DNA of 7,497 bases, from contig JAOACN010000298.1 in the NCBI GenBank assembly GCA_026417815.1, positions 1 through 7,497 on the forward strand, in the 5' to 3' direction. Below, one piece after another: positions 1-6,226 of this stretch. Numbering within the stretch: the first letter of the stretch is position 1; every line of letters starts with the position of its first letter. Below the pieces are notes generated by a model. It searched no databases. It was not told the origin of the DNA and saw only the letters and a program-made list of their open reading frames with translations. The stretch comes from Chloroflexaceae bacterium (GTDB taxonomy: Bacteria; Chloroflexota; Chloroflexia; Chloroflexales; Chloroflexaceae). The translations under genes were made by a program, and so were the position numbers.

Positions 1-60
1 GAACGGGAGGGTCTGGGAGGACTCCGCCCTCCCAGAAACCCGCCTCCCAGTCCTTTCGCG
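1..60 (+). repeat. Dispersed hairpin repeat, copy 1
   Basis: This copy starts GAACGGGAGGGTCTGGGAGG and carries an 8-bp stem (CTGGGAGG at 13-20 with CCTCCCAG at 28-35, 7-nt loop). The block ends near CCTTTCGCGTA. The same order of elements recurs on the minus strand at 5784-5726 and partly on the plus strand at 5646-5678. It lies downstream of holA and contains no credible gene. It may be cut by the window edge. Confidence 0.6.
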
Positions 61-116
61 TATCAGACGGTCATACGCATGGCGCACAACGCCGCGATGC
101 AAATCGGCCCCCGTGC

Positions 117-136
117 GGCCACAGCGCGCTGCGGCC
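117..136 (-). terminator. Hairpin downstream of holA, possible terminator
   Basis: GGCCACAG (117-124) pairs with CTGCGGCC (129-136) around a CGCG loop, an 8-bp stem with one G-U wobble when read as minus-strand RNA. It begins about 40 nt past the holA stop. No U-tract follows, so it is only a possible intrinsic terminator or 3'-end stabiliser. Bases 61-177 otherwise hold nothing I can support. Confidence 0.35.
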
Positions 137-177
137 TACCCGCCTATGTTCACCTCAGGACTTGCCGGATGCACCAC

Positions 178-1125
178 TTACCGGCACGCCTCGGCGACGA
201 ACAGTTCAAGGGCCACCTCGGCCTGCAAGCGCCCGGTCTTGGTAGCCACGTCGAGTTCGAGCAGCCGGTCGTGCAGGTGTTCCAGCTCACCAGGGCCGAA
301 CCCACGCACCTGCTCAAGAGCCTTGCGCGCCACGAAGGGTTTGAGGTTCAACTCGGCAGCAATGGCATCGGGGCGCAGACGCCGGGCCGCCAGTTCCTGG
401 ACCCCCAGCAGAATCCGGATCTGCCGGGCCAGCATGAAGAGCACGTAGGTTGCCGACTGGCCGTCTTCGAGCAGACCACGCGCTCCCCGGAGCGCCGGGC
501 CCAGCCGGCGGGCGCTCAAGGCGTCAATGAAAGCGAACAGGTTCTGCTCCTGCCGATCCTCCACCAGGACCTGCACCGCCGCCACATCAATCGTCTTCCC
601 CCGGCCCACGTAGGTGGCGAGCTTCTCCACCTCGGTCGCCAGGGCGCGAGTGTCATTGCCCACCAGTTCCACGAGCCTGGCGGCAGCGTCAGGCGCCAGA
701 CGGGCCTGGAGCGCCGTGGCCCGCTGCGCCAGCCAGCGCAGCAGGGCCGGCCCCTCGGGCAGCGGAAACTCGCGCACCTCGCCAGCTTTCTTCAGGTAGG
801 TGAAGAGAATACTGCGCCGATCGACGTCCTCGTTCTCAACGAAGACCAGATCGCACCACGCGGGGACCCGTTCTAGGTAGGCCCGCAACTCCTCGCGCTC
901 CGTGCCGGCCCGGCTATGTTTGAGCGCATCCGACACGATCACCAGACGGCGATCGGCCAGAAAGGGCAGGGCCTCACAGGCGACGGCGAGGGTCTCGAGC
1001 TTGAGCCGGCGCCCATCGAGGCGCACGCTGTTCATCTCGGCGACATCGGGGGGCAGCGCGGCGCGCAGCGCCGCCACAGCCTCGCTGCGGCTGAACTCAT
1101 CGGGGCCGTAGAGGAGGTAGAGCAT
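178..1125 (-). CDS. holA: DNA polymerase III subunit delta (clamp loader)
   Basis: This is the 315-residue delta subunit of the replicative clamp loader, which opens the beta sliding clamp within the tau/gamma-delta-delta' complex. The N-terminus (MLYLLYGPDEFSRSEAV, residues 1-17) matches the family's degenerate P-loop-like start. A VIVSDA strand lies at 62-67. The middle has the family pattern LVELVGNDTRALATEVEKLA (about 152-170), and the end reads KTGRLQAEVALELFVAEA. Length is close to the usual 320-345. The frame stays open upstream to 1254, but that 43-residue extension has no family character, so I start at the ATG at 1125 although no clear Shine-Dalgarno precedes it. It is preceded by the M28-like gene on the same strand after a 266-bp gap, and I see no confident promoter in that gap. 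The assignment rests on sequence pattern and is firm. Confidence 0.93.
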   Translation of the reverse strand: MLYLLYGPDEFSRSEAVAALRAALPPDVAEMNSVRLDGRRLKLETLAVACEALPFLADRRLVIVSDALKHSRAGTEREELRAYLERVPAWCDLVFVENEDVDRRSILFTYLKKAGEVREFPLPEGPALLRWLAQRATALQARLAPDAAARLVELVGNDTRALATEVEKLATYVGRGKTIDVAAVQVLVEDRQEQNLFAFIDALSARRLGPALRGARGLLEDGQSATYVLFMLARQIRILLGVQELAARRLRPDAIAAELNLKPFVARKALEQVRGFGPGELEHLHDRLLELDVATKTGRLQAEVALELFVAEACR

Positions 1126-1391
1126 GGCGAGAGAGGCATGCCAGTGGGACGGGGTGAAACGCCTGACCCTATCGCAGCGTAGTGCTCCCCAACCCGCCGT
1201 GAGTGAGCCTGTTTCGAACCTGCGCAGTGCAGGGGGGTGCCCGCCTGTGAGCATCTGCGGCCCGCCGCATAGCTCAACTCATGAGAGCAAGGCTCCCATC
1301 GAAACCGTGTTGGCTCAAAACACATGCCCACCCACGGGCGGTCAGGGGTAGTCTGATCCTACCACGCTCAGGGGCGTTATGCAAGTGGCGC
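1126..1391. other. Intergenic region between M28-like gene and holA
   Basis: Read on the minus strand, this 266-bp gap should hold the 3' end of the M28-like transcript and the upstream region of holA. I see only weak structure: a 5-bp stem GTGTT/AACAC at 1307-1323 and CCTGC/GCAGG at 1221-1235. No U-tract terminator or convincing -35/-10 pair is visible. A tRNA T-arm-like string near 1208-1224 does not fold into a tRNA. Confidence 0.5.
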
Positions 1392-2537
1392 TCACGGCTC
1401 GGCATCAATCTGGCGCACCAGGCCGGCAACGAGGCGCGTGGCCCGTTCGGCCAGACGTGTATCGGCGGGCGAGGACGGTGGCGTGGCGCCGGGGGCAGCG
1501 TGGGTCACCACGGTGAGGGTGCGGTACCCCAGGCGGCGCAGTGGCGCGGCGAGGACACCTTCCGTGGCGAGACAGCGGGGGTCGGCGTCAATATGCGGAT
1601 CGGCGGCGTCGGCAGCGGCGGCCAGGCGCACCAGCAGCGCATCAGCGGGCCGGCTGCGGAGCGCCCCCTCGGCGGTAGCATAGACGAGCTGGCCAGCGGC
1701 GAGCGACTCCAGCGCAATGACCAGGGTGCGTTCTGGCTCGAAGGGGTAGCGCCGCAACAGACTGATCACCCCCCAGGGATCGCTGCTGGCGGCGCCCACG
1801 GCCACGGCCCACACCTCCACCCGCTCCAGCGCGCTCAGGCGCGTGGCGACGGCCACCAGTGCGGCCAGCGCGACGCAACCGCCATCGGACGGGTCGGGGG
1901 TGAAGGGCCGGGTCGCGCCGATCAGGATCAGGCCGAAGAGCAACCCGGCCCCCACCTGTAACGGCCACCACGGCCCGGGCAGCGCCAGGGGGGCCAGGGC
2001 GCCAACGGCCAGCAGCGCGGCTGCGGCCAGGCGCGCCAGGGCCGCACCGCGACCTGCTCCGGCGAGGACGGCAGGACCGTGCCGGAGCGGAGGCGTATCA
2101 AGAGGGGCGAGGAGCACCACGCGCCAGCGCGGCTGGACGGGGGGCACGCCCGTGGCCTCGGCGATCGCGCGGGTCCCGACGATGTTCTGGCTGACGCGGC
2201 GGGGGCCCAGGGGTGGCAGGGGCGCCACGAAGGCGTCAACCAGGGCAATCGCAAGCAGGCCCAGCCCCCAGAGCAGCCCGAGCCAGGGGAAGAAGAACGC
2301 CAGCGCCGCGCCGGCCATTCCCAGGGCCGCAAAGAGGGCATAGACGGCGCCGGCGCGGGGGGCCACACGCAACTCGTAGGCGCTCACGCCCATCCCCGCG
2401 CGGCGCAGTCGCCCATTGACGAATGCGGCCGCGCGAGCCTCCTCGGCCGAGGTTGGACGGCGCAGCCCGATCCGCTCGGCCAGTTCGGCCACCAGCATTT
2501 CGATCTCGTAGGCCTCATCGGCAACAGCAGAGCGCAT
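1392..2537 (-). CDS. Membrane protein resembling a degenerate M28 aminopeptidase
   Basis: A 381-residue protein of unknown function. An N-terminal helical part (1-60) is followed by hydrophobic segments at about 65-82 and 84-105, and two more at about 165-187 and 192-208. Around them is an outline like zinc-dependent M28 peptidases: SQNIVGT at 116-122, a strand ending APLDT (144-148) where active enzymes have A-H-x-D-T, PDPSDGGCVALAAL (214-227) where they have the D-N-x-S-G motif, and GYRTLTVV...PPSSPADT (337-360) where they have the final His-x-x-x-D-T. The first His, the Glu-Glu pair (about 250-254 reads ASSDP) and the last His appear replaced, so a peptidase activity is doubtful. The family call is from remote motif alignment by eye and is moderate. 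The ATG at 2537 has no clear Shine-Dalgarno; Met14 (2498) is an alternative. A 19-bp palindrome sits just upstream. Confidence 0.72.
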   Translation of the reverse strand: MRSAVADEAYEIEMLVAELAERIGLRRPTSAEEARAAAFVNGRLRRAGMGVSAYELRVAPRAGAVYALFAALGMAGAALAFFFPWLGLLWGLGLLAIALVDAFVAPLPPLGPRRVSQNIVGTRAIAEATGVPPVQPRWRVVLLAPLDTPPLRHGPAVLAGAGRGAALARLAAAALLAVGALAPLALPGPWWPLQVGAGLLFGLILIGATRPFTPDPSDGGCVALAALVAVATRLSALERVEVWAVAVGAASSDPWGVISLLRRYPFEPERTLVIALESLAAGQLVYATAEGALRSRPADALLVRLAAAADAADPHIDADPRCLATEGVLAAPLRRLGYRTLTVVTHAAPGATPPSSPADTRLAERATRLVAGLVRQIDAEP

Positions 2538-2549
2538 GAACGGCCTGTC

Positions 2550-2568
2550 CGGATAACCAGGTTATCCG
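2550..2568. promoter_or_regulatory. 19-bp perfect palindrome upstream of M28-like gene, candidate operator
   Basis: CGGATAACC-A-GGTTATCCG has 9-bp arms around a single A. It ends 12 bp before the ATG at 2537 and is much more AT-rich in its core than the hairpin repeats around it. Position and symmetry suggest a dimeric regulator's binding site. No clear -35/-10 pair is visible beside it, and no regulator is identified. Confidence 0.45.
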
Positions 2569-2578
2569 ATGACGTGGT

Positions 2579-2645
2579 GGGAGGGCACAACCCCACTGCC
2601 CTTCCCTTGAAAGGGGGTGGAGCAACCAGGTTTCCCCACCCTCCT
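2579..2645 (+). repeat. ~65-bp repeat, copy A (inverted partner at 4319-4379)
   Basis: The order GGGAGGG, CCCTTGAAAGGGGG, TGGAGCAACCAGG, CCACCCTCC matches the minus-strand order at 4379-4319 (GGGAGGG, CCCCATTTGAAGGGG, TGCGGCGCAACCATG, CTACCTCC). The two copies are inverted relative to each other and bracket the secreted-protein gene. They are diverged, so this is a by-eye alignment. Confidence 0.55.
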
Positions 2646-2671
2646 CCAAACAACCGGGGACCCGGCGTTCC

Positions 2672-2702
2672 CGGGAGGGCCGCGCCTTCGCGCGCCCTCC
2701 CG
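2672..2702 (-). terminator. GC-rich hairpin downstream of the secreted-protein gene
   Basis: Arms 2672-2685 and 2690-2702 form a 13-bp stem with one bulged C around a CTTC loop, 39 nt past the stop of the secreted-protein gene. A competing stem CCTCCC/GGGAGG (2696-2709) overlaps it. There is no U-tract, so intrinsic termination is possible but unproven. Confidence 0.45.
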
Positions 2703-2740
2703 CGGGAGGCAGCCAGACCGTCTCCAGATCACGTCCGGTA

Positions 2741-4234
2741 TCAGGAGCGCGGCGACGGCGCCGGGCTCGGGGATGGGCGTGGGGTGGCCGTCGCATCCAG
2801 GCTAAAGTCCCGACCCGGGGTACCGACCGGCACTGGCGTGATCGGCGACACGGGGAGACCCGGCACACTCGCTCGCACGCAATCGGTCTGCCCTGGAGTA
2901 CAGAGCAACAGCACCAGATCGTAGCGAATGAACTGGTTGCCGATGTCGCCGGTATTCTTCACCTGCACAAAGTAGAACCCGTCAACCTCGGGGATAAACT
3001 CAATCTGCGAGTCGAGACTCTCGCCACCGGGGATGTCATCATTGAAATCGAGAATGCTCACCCCATCACGATCGGCAAGCACCATCACCGTATCGGCGCC
3101 GGCCTGCGTGTCGCGGTTCACTTCGATGCGGCCACGGTAGCGCCGCGTATCGGTATAGATAACGTAGCGTTTGCCGGTTTTGCCGAAGAACGTCACCCAA
3201 TCGGCATCACCCGTGGGGCAGAGACGACGATCCTCCTGGATCTCATTGGAGGTGATCAGGCGGGCCTGTTCGGGCAAACCATCCGGCTCGAAGAGATCCA
3301 GACAGACCGAGGCGACTGTAGTGGGGGTGGGGCCGTAACTTTCATCGAGCAGGGCAATGACGTAGAAAAAGTTCGTTCCTCCACGCCCGGCCGAGTCGCG
3401 CACCCGGATGAAGTAGCGCCCATCGGCAGGGATACGGATGGTAATGCGCGGGCGCGTATCGCCCGGGTTGGGGTTGGCCGGGTCGCGGTTGAAGAAATCG
3501 CTATTGAAGGCGATACTGTTGAAATCCGGATCAAAGAGCTCCAGGGTGAGATCGATCCCCGGATCCATGCGCGTAATATCGATCGTATACACCTTGCCGG
3601 CAATGGCTCCGAACACCAGCCAGTCAACATCGCCGATCGGACACATGGTCCGCTCCTGGGCCGTATTGATGTCGATGTTGCGGGCGCTGGCGGGATTGTT
3701 GTCATCTTCGAACCCATCGCGGCAGACGGGGCCACGGGTAGGTGTAGGGCCAACCGGGGTACTGGTGGGGGTGGGGGCGGCCACGACATTGACCGTAATA
3801 AACGCCGTCGTTTCGGCGTTATCGGAGGCGCGGCGGGCGACGAGGTTCAGGTTCGCGGTCGTGCCAACGGCGGTGTTGCCAGGAACATTGATACGCACGG
3901 TAACGCGCTGGGTCTGGTTCTGAGCCAGCCGGAAACCAGATGCGGGGGAGAAATCGGCGGTCCAGCCGGTGGGGAGATTGTCCACGCGCAGGGCAAAATC
4001 CGCGTCGGCGCCGCCGTTCCGCAAGTCTGAGACGAAGAAGCCGCTCTGCCCCGGCTGGACGGAAAGCGTGCCGCTGGTGGTGAGCCAGCTAAAGTTGACC
4101 TGAGCGAGAGGTGCGCCCGCCGGGGCCTGCGGCGGCGCGGCCGTGACAGGAAGCTGGTACAGGGCAACGAGGGCAACGACCAGGACGGTAAGCGCGGACA
4201 GGGCGGCATTACGCAGGTCAGTACGACGCTTCAT
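2741..4234 (-). CDS. Exported protein with NEW3-like domain and two PPC domains
   Basis: A 497-residue protein with an N-terminal signal peptide or anchor (charged MKRRTDLR, hydrophobic 10-30, then TAAPPQAPAG). Residues about 55-150 form a beta-rich domain like the NEW3 / alpha-galactosidase-associated fold (VQPGQSGFFVSDLRNGG ... RVTVRINVPGNTAVG). A Thr-Pro linker (152-168) follows. Two pre-peptidase C-terminal (PPC) type beta-sandwich domains come next, at about 171-296 and 311-444. Each opens with Cys and has a C-P-x-G-D-x-D-W motif (198-205 and 339-346), suggesting one disulfide per domain; a further Cys pair is at 445/452. A Pro/Ser/Thr-rich tail ends the protein. No catalytic domain is present, so it is probably an extracytoplasmic binding or surface protein; the ligand is unknown. 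A consensus promoter lies 45 bp upstream, and GGGAGA sits 12 nt before the ATG. Confidence 0.85.
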   Translation of the reverse strand: MKRRTDLRNAALSALTVLVVALVALYQLPVTAAPPQAPAGAPLAQVNFSWLTTSGTLSVQPGQSGFFVSDLRNGGADADFALRVDNLPTGWTADFSPASGFRLAQNQTQRVTVRINVPGNTAVGTTANLNLVARRASDNAETTAFITVNVVAAPTPTSTPVGPTPTRGPVCRDGFEDDNNPASARNIDINTAQERTMCPIGDVDWLVFGAIAGKVYTIDITRMDPGIDLTLELFDPDFNSIAFNSDFFNRDPANPNPGDTRPRITIRIPADGRYFIRVRDSAGRGGTNFFYVIALLDESYGPTPTTVASVCLDLFEPDGLPEQARLITSNEIQEDRRLCPTGDADWVTFFGKTGKRYVIYTDTRRYRGRIEVNRDTQAGADTVMVLADRDGVSILDFNDDIPGGESLDSQIEFIPEVDGFYFVQVKNTGDIGNQFIRYDLVLLLCTPGQTDCVRASVPGLPVSPITPVPVGTPGRDFSLDATATPRPSPSPAPSPRS

Positions 4235-4278
4235 GTGGATATGCGTCTCCCGGCTAGAGGCAGGGCAAAACCGCGCGT

Positions 4279-4308
4279 ATTATAGCCGCCGGGTGTCTGT
4301 GATGTCAA
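4279..4308 (-). promoter_or_regulatory. Consensus sigma70-type promoter of the secreted-protein gene
   Basis: On the minus strand, TTGACA (4308-4303) and TATAAT (4284-4279) are both perfect consensus hexamers, separated by 18 bp. The predicted start near 4272 gives a leader of about 38 nt before the ATG at 4234. This implies strong constitutive expression unless repressed. The ~65-bp repeat copy B ends 10 bp upstream of the -35. Confidence 0.85.
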
Positions 4309-4318
4309 TTACAGATCG

Positions 4319-4379
4319 GGAGGTAGATTACATGGTTGCGCCGCACCCCTTCAAATGGGGCGCCACTTCTTACCCTCCC
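4319..4379 (-). repeat. ~65-bp repeat, copy B (inverted partner at 2579-2645)
   Basis: On the minus strand this begins GGGAGGG, contains a 7-bp hairpin (4343-4349 with 4357-4363, loop 4350-4356, one G-U wobble), continues TGCGGCGCAACCATG and ends CTACCTCC. It lies between the aroF 3' hairpin and the promoter of the secreted-protein gene, and matches 2579-2645 in inverted orientation. Confidence 0.55.
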
Positions 4380-4399
4380 TCGCCTCGCTGCGCTCGGTG

Positions 4400-4436
4400 C
4401 CCCCTCCCGCTCCACCACAGGTGGAGCGGGAGGGGG
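4400..4436 (-). terminator. Perfect 17-bp hairpin downstream of aroF
   Basis: Arms 4400-4416 and 4420-4436 are perfectly complementary around a 3-nt loop, and G-U wobbles can extend the stem. It starts 23 nt past the aroF stop. Position and stability fit a transcription end or 3' barrier, but G-rich sequence rather than a U-tract follows. Confidence 0.6.
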
Positions 4437-4459
4437 TGGGGGGGTGGGTGAGGACCAGC

Positions 4460-5476
4460 TCAGAGGCTGCGGCCCACCGCGGCGGCGACGGCGGCCAGTT
4501 TCGGCATCAGGGCGGCGAAGTTCTCCGGGTTGAGCGACTGGCCGCCGTCGGATCTGGCCCGATCGGGGTCGGGATGCACCTCGATGATAATGCCGTCGGC
4601 CCCCGCGGCGATGCCGGCCAGGGCGAGGGGGGGCGCCAGGTACCACTTGCCGGTGCCGTGGCTGGGGTCCACGATCACCGGCAGGTGGGTGCGGCGCTTG
4701 GCCAGGGCGACGGCGTTGAGGTCGAGGGTGTTCCGCGTCGCGGTTTCGAAGGTGCGAATGCCGCGCTCGCAGAGGATGACATTGGGGTTGCCCTGGGCCA
4801 CCACATACTCCGCCGAGAGCAACCACTCCTCGATCGTGGCCGAGAGGCCGCGTTTGAGCAGCACGGGCATGCCGGTGCGGCCAACCTCTTCGAGGAGCTG
4901 GTAGTTCTGCATATTGCGGGCGCCGATCTGCAGAACGTCGGCGTAGCGGGCCACCAGATCCACGTCGTTGGGCGTCATGACCTCGGTGACGATCGGCAAA
5001 CCGGTCTCCTCGCGCGCCTGGGCCAGCAGGCGCAGACCCTCTTCACCCAGGCCGCGGAAGGTGTAGGGGGAGGAACGCGGTTTGAAGGCGCCCCCACGGA
5101 GCATGCTCGCGCCGGCTTCGCGCACGGCCCGGGCGGTGGCCATGATCTGCTCTTCGCTTTCCACCGAGCAGGGGCCGGCGATGACCACGCAGCGGTTGCC
5201 GCCGACCACGACGCCGCGCACGTCAACCACGGTGTCGATGGGGCGCAGTTCGCGCGAGACGAGCTTGTAGGGCTGGGTGATACGCAGGGTCTCTTTGACC
5301 CCGGAGAAGTGTTCGAGTTCTTCACGCAGGGTGGGCGGGATGGACGCGCCGACCACGCCGATCACCGTGCGCTCGGCGCCGCGCACCAGGTGGCCGCGCA
5401 GGTGGTGTTCTTCCAGGCGCTCGATTACCGCCTGGATCTGCGTGTCGTTCGAACCGGTCTGCATCACGACGATCAT
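4460..5476 (-). CDS. aroF: 3-deoxy-7-phosphoheptulonate (DAHP) synthase, type I-beta
   Basis: Catalyses the first shikimate-pathway step, joining phosphoenolpyruvate and erythrose 4-phosphate to DAHP. The 338-residue form equals the length I recall for the Thermotoga maritima enzyme and starts alike (MIVV). Residues 1-about 70 form the ferredoxin-like/ACT-type regulatory domain (ERTVIGVVG at 35-43), which mediates aromatic amino acid feedback in T. maritima. The barrel follows with AGPCSVE (100-106), KPRSSPYTF (132-140), QIGARN (183-188), LLKRG (206-210), CERGIRTFE (236-244), DPSHGTGK (270-277) and EVHPDPDRARSDG (299-311). The expected metal ligands Cys103, His273, Glu299 and Asp310 are all present. 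The start at 5476 follows AGGAGAAGGAG with 8-nt spacing. The frame is open to 5578, and an ATG at 5575 with AGGGGAG 7 nt upstream would add 33 residues. It lies downstream of aroH on the same strand. Confidence 0.95.
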   Translation of the reverse strand: MIVVMQTGSNDTQIQAVIERLEEHHLRGHLVRGAERTVIGVVGASIPPTLREELEHFSGVKETLRITQPYKLVSRELRPIDTVVDVRGVVVGGNRCVVIAGPCSVESEEQIMATARAVREAGASMLRGGAFKPRSSPYTFRGLGEEGLRLLAQAREETGLPIVTEVMTPNDVDLVARYADVLQIGARNMQNYQLLEEVGRTGMPVLLKRGLSATIEEWLLSAEYVVAQGNPNVILCERGIRTFETATRNTLDLNAVALAKRRTHLPVIVDPSHGTGKWYLAPPLALAGIAAGADGIIIEVHPDPDRARSDGGQSLNPENFAALMPKLAAVAAAVGRSL

Positions 5477-5495
5477 GGCCTCAACTCCTTCTCCT
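5477..5495 (-). promoter_or_regulatory. Ribosome binding site deciding the aroF start
   Basis: AGGAGAAGGAG (minus strand, 5495-5485) is a strong Shine-Dalgarno sequence 8 nt before the ATG at 5476. It supports the 338-residue form. A second site, AGGGGAG followed by GTG-ATG at 5578-5573, could serve a longer form, or a separate initiation that would run into the same frame. Confidence 0.7.
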
Positions 5496-5576
5496 GTGAC
5501 AACGAAGCGCTGGTCGAGCACGGGCGGCGATACTGGCCGCAGCACGGTCCTGGTGGTGGTCGGTTGGGGGCTCATC

Positions 5577-5824
5577 ACAGGACTCCCCTGGTATCTATCT
5601 CAACGGAAGAGGCGGCGAGGAAGGGTTGCCCTCCCTGAAACCATCGAACGGGCGGGTCTGGGAGGGCTGCGCCCTCCGCACCTCCCCCGAACGCTAACCC
5701 GGAAGGCCGCCCAGCGAAACCATTACACGAAAGGTCGGGCAGGGAGGATCCGGGAAGGCTCTGCCCTCTCGGACCCTCTCGTTCGAAAAGCTGGCGGATG
5801 CGCGCGAAAGGGCGGCGTACTCCT
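5577..5824. repeat. aroH-aroF gap with inverted hairpin repeats
   Basis: This gap between the chorismate mutase stop and the aroF frame holds two copies of the hairpin repeat seen at 1-60. One is a partial plus-strand copy at 5646-5678, with GGAGGGC/GCCCTCC (5661-5667 and 5671-5677) around a TGC loop. The other is a minus-strand copy at 5784-5726 (GAACGAGAGGGTCCGAGAGG ... CCTTTCGTGTA). They face each other. No confident promoter for aroF is seen here, so aroF may depend on read-through from aroH, but the hairpins could attenuate it. Confidence 0.55.
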
Positions 5825-6226
5825 TCATGTGCCAGGCGGTGATTGAAAGGCCGCCAGGGCGGTGTTGCGGTCGGGGCGCAGATCCTTGGCGCCCTTGATG
5901 TACACGTGCACGATCTCGTCGGCGCGGCGTTCGGTGTTCCAGTGGATGAGCACGCGAATACAGCCGCGCAGGCTGCCGGGCACATCCATCTCGTGACCAC
6001 AGAGCAGGGCCGTGTCCGTCCAGCCGATGGCGCGGGCGGCCACGGCGGGAAACTCAGCGTTCAGATCAGGGGTGGTGGTGAAGATGGCGCTGGCAATATC
6101 GTCAACGTGCATCCCATTGCGCTCGATGAGCAACTCCAGCAGCTCACGGGTTGCCGCGAGGATGGCCTCACGGGTGTTGGCCTCGCACGTGGTTGCTCCG
6201 CGGACACCGCGACACCGAACGGTCAT
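5825..6226 (-). CDS. aroH: Chorismate mutase, AroH type
   Basis: Monofunctional chorismate mutase of the Bacillus subtilis AroH fold, converting chorismate to prephenate for Phe and Tyr synthesis; the family is a cytosolic trimer. At 133 residues it is close to the usual 120-130. Residues equivalent to the known B. subtilis active site are all visible: Arg9 (RGVRGATT), Phe59, Arg65, Cys76, Glu79 (HEMDVPGSLRGCIRV), Arg91 and Tyr109 (HVYIKGAKDLRPD), with Arg117 in the tail. The ATG at 6226 follows GGGAGG with 6-nt spacing and fits the family N-terminus; an upstream ATG at 6283 would add 19 unrelated residues running through the leader hairpin. It has its own strong promoter at 6471-6443 and a ~210-nt structured leader. 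aroF follows downstream on the same strand, so the pair probably forms an aromatic biosynthesis unit. Confidence 0.94.
   Translation of the reverse strand: MTVRCRGVRGATTCEANTREAILAATRELLELLIERNGMHVDDIASAIFTTTPDLNAEFPAVAARAIGWTDTALLCGHEMDVPGSLRGCIRVLIHWNTERRADEIVHVYIKGAKDLRPDRNTALAAFQSPPGT

Noticed and set aside
79..876. Long plus-strand open frame (265 codons) antisense to holA
   Set aside because: The minus strand encodes a clear holA. The plus-strand product has no family pattern and is a typical GC-rich antisense shadow.
1200..1310. tRNA-like string: GTTCGAA T-loop-like motif and a GAGCCT/AGGCTC pair on the minus strand
   Set aside because: The T-stem pairs at only about three of five positions, no anticodon arm fits, and D-arm spacing is wrong. 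It could be a decayed tRNA, but I cannot support that.
4355..5638. Plus-strand open frame of 427 codons antisense to aroF
   Set aside because: It mirrors aroF with a Gly/His/Asp-rich composition and no recognisable domain, while aroF has every expected catalytic residue.
5577..5640. A separate aroF promoter (TTGAGA near 5603-5598)
   Set aside because: No acceptable -10 hexamer occurs at 16-18 bp spacing.
5694..5828. 44-codon minus-strand frame whose ATG overlaps the aroH stop (ATGA)
   Set aside because: The overlap is attractive for translational coupling, but most of the frame lies inside the dispersed hairpin repeat, the product has no recognisable features, and no Shine-Dalgarno is clear.
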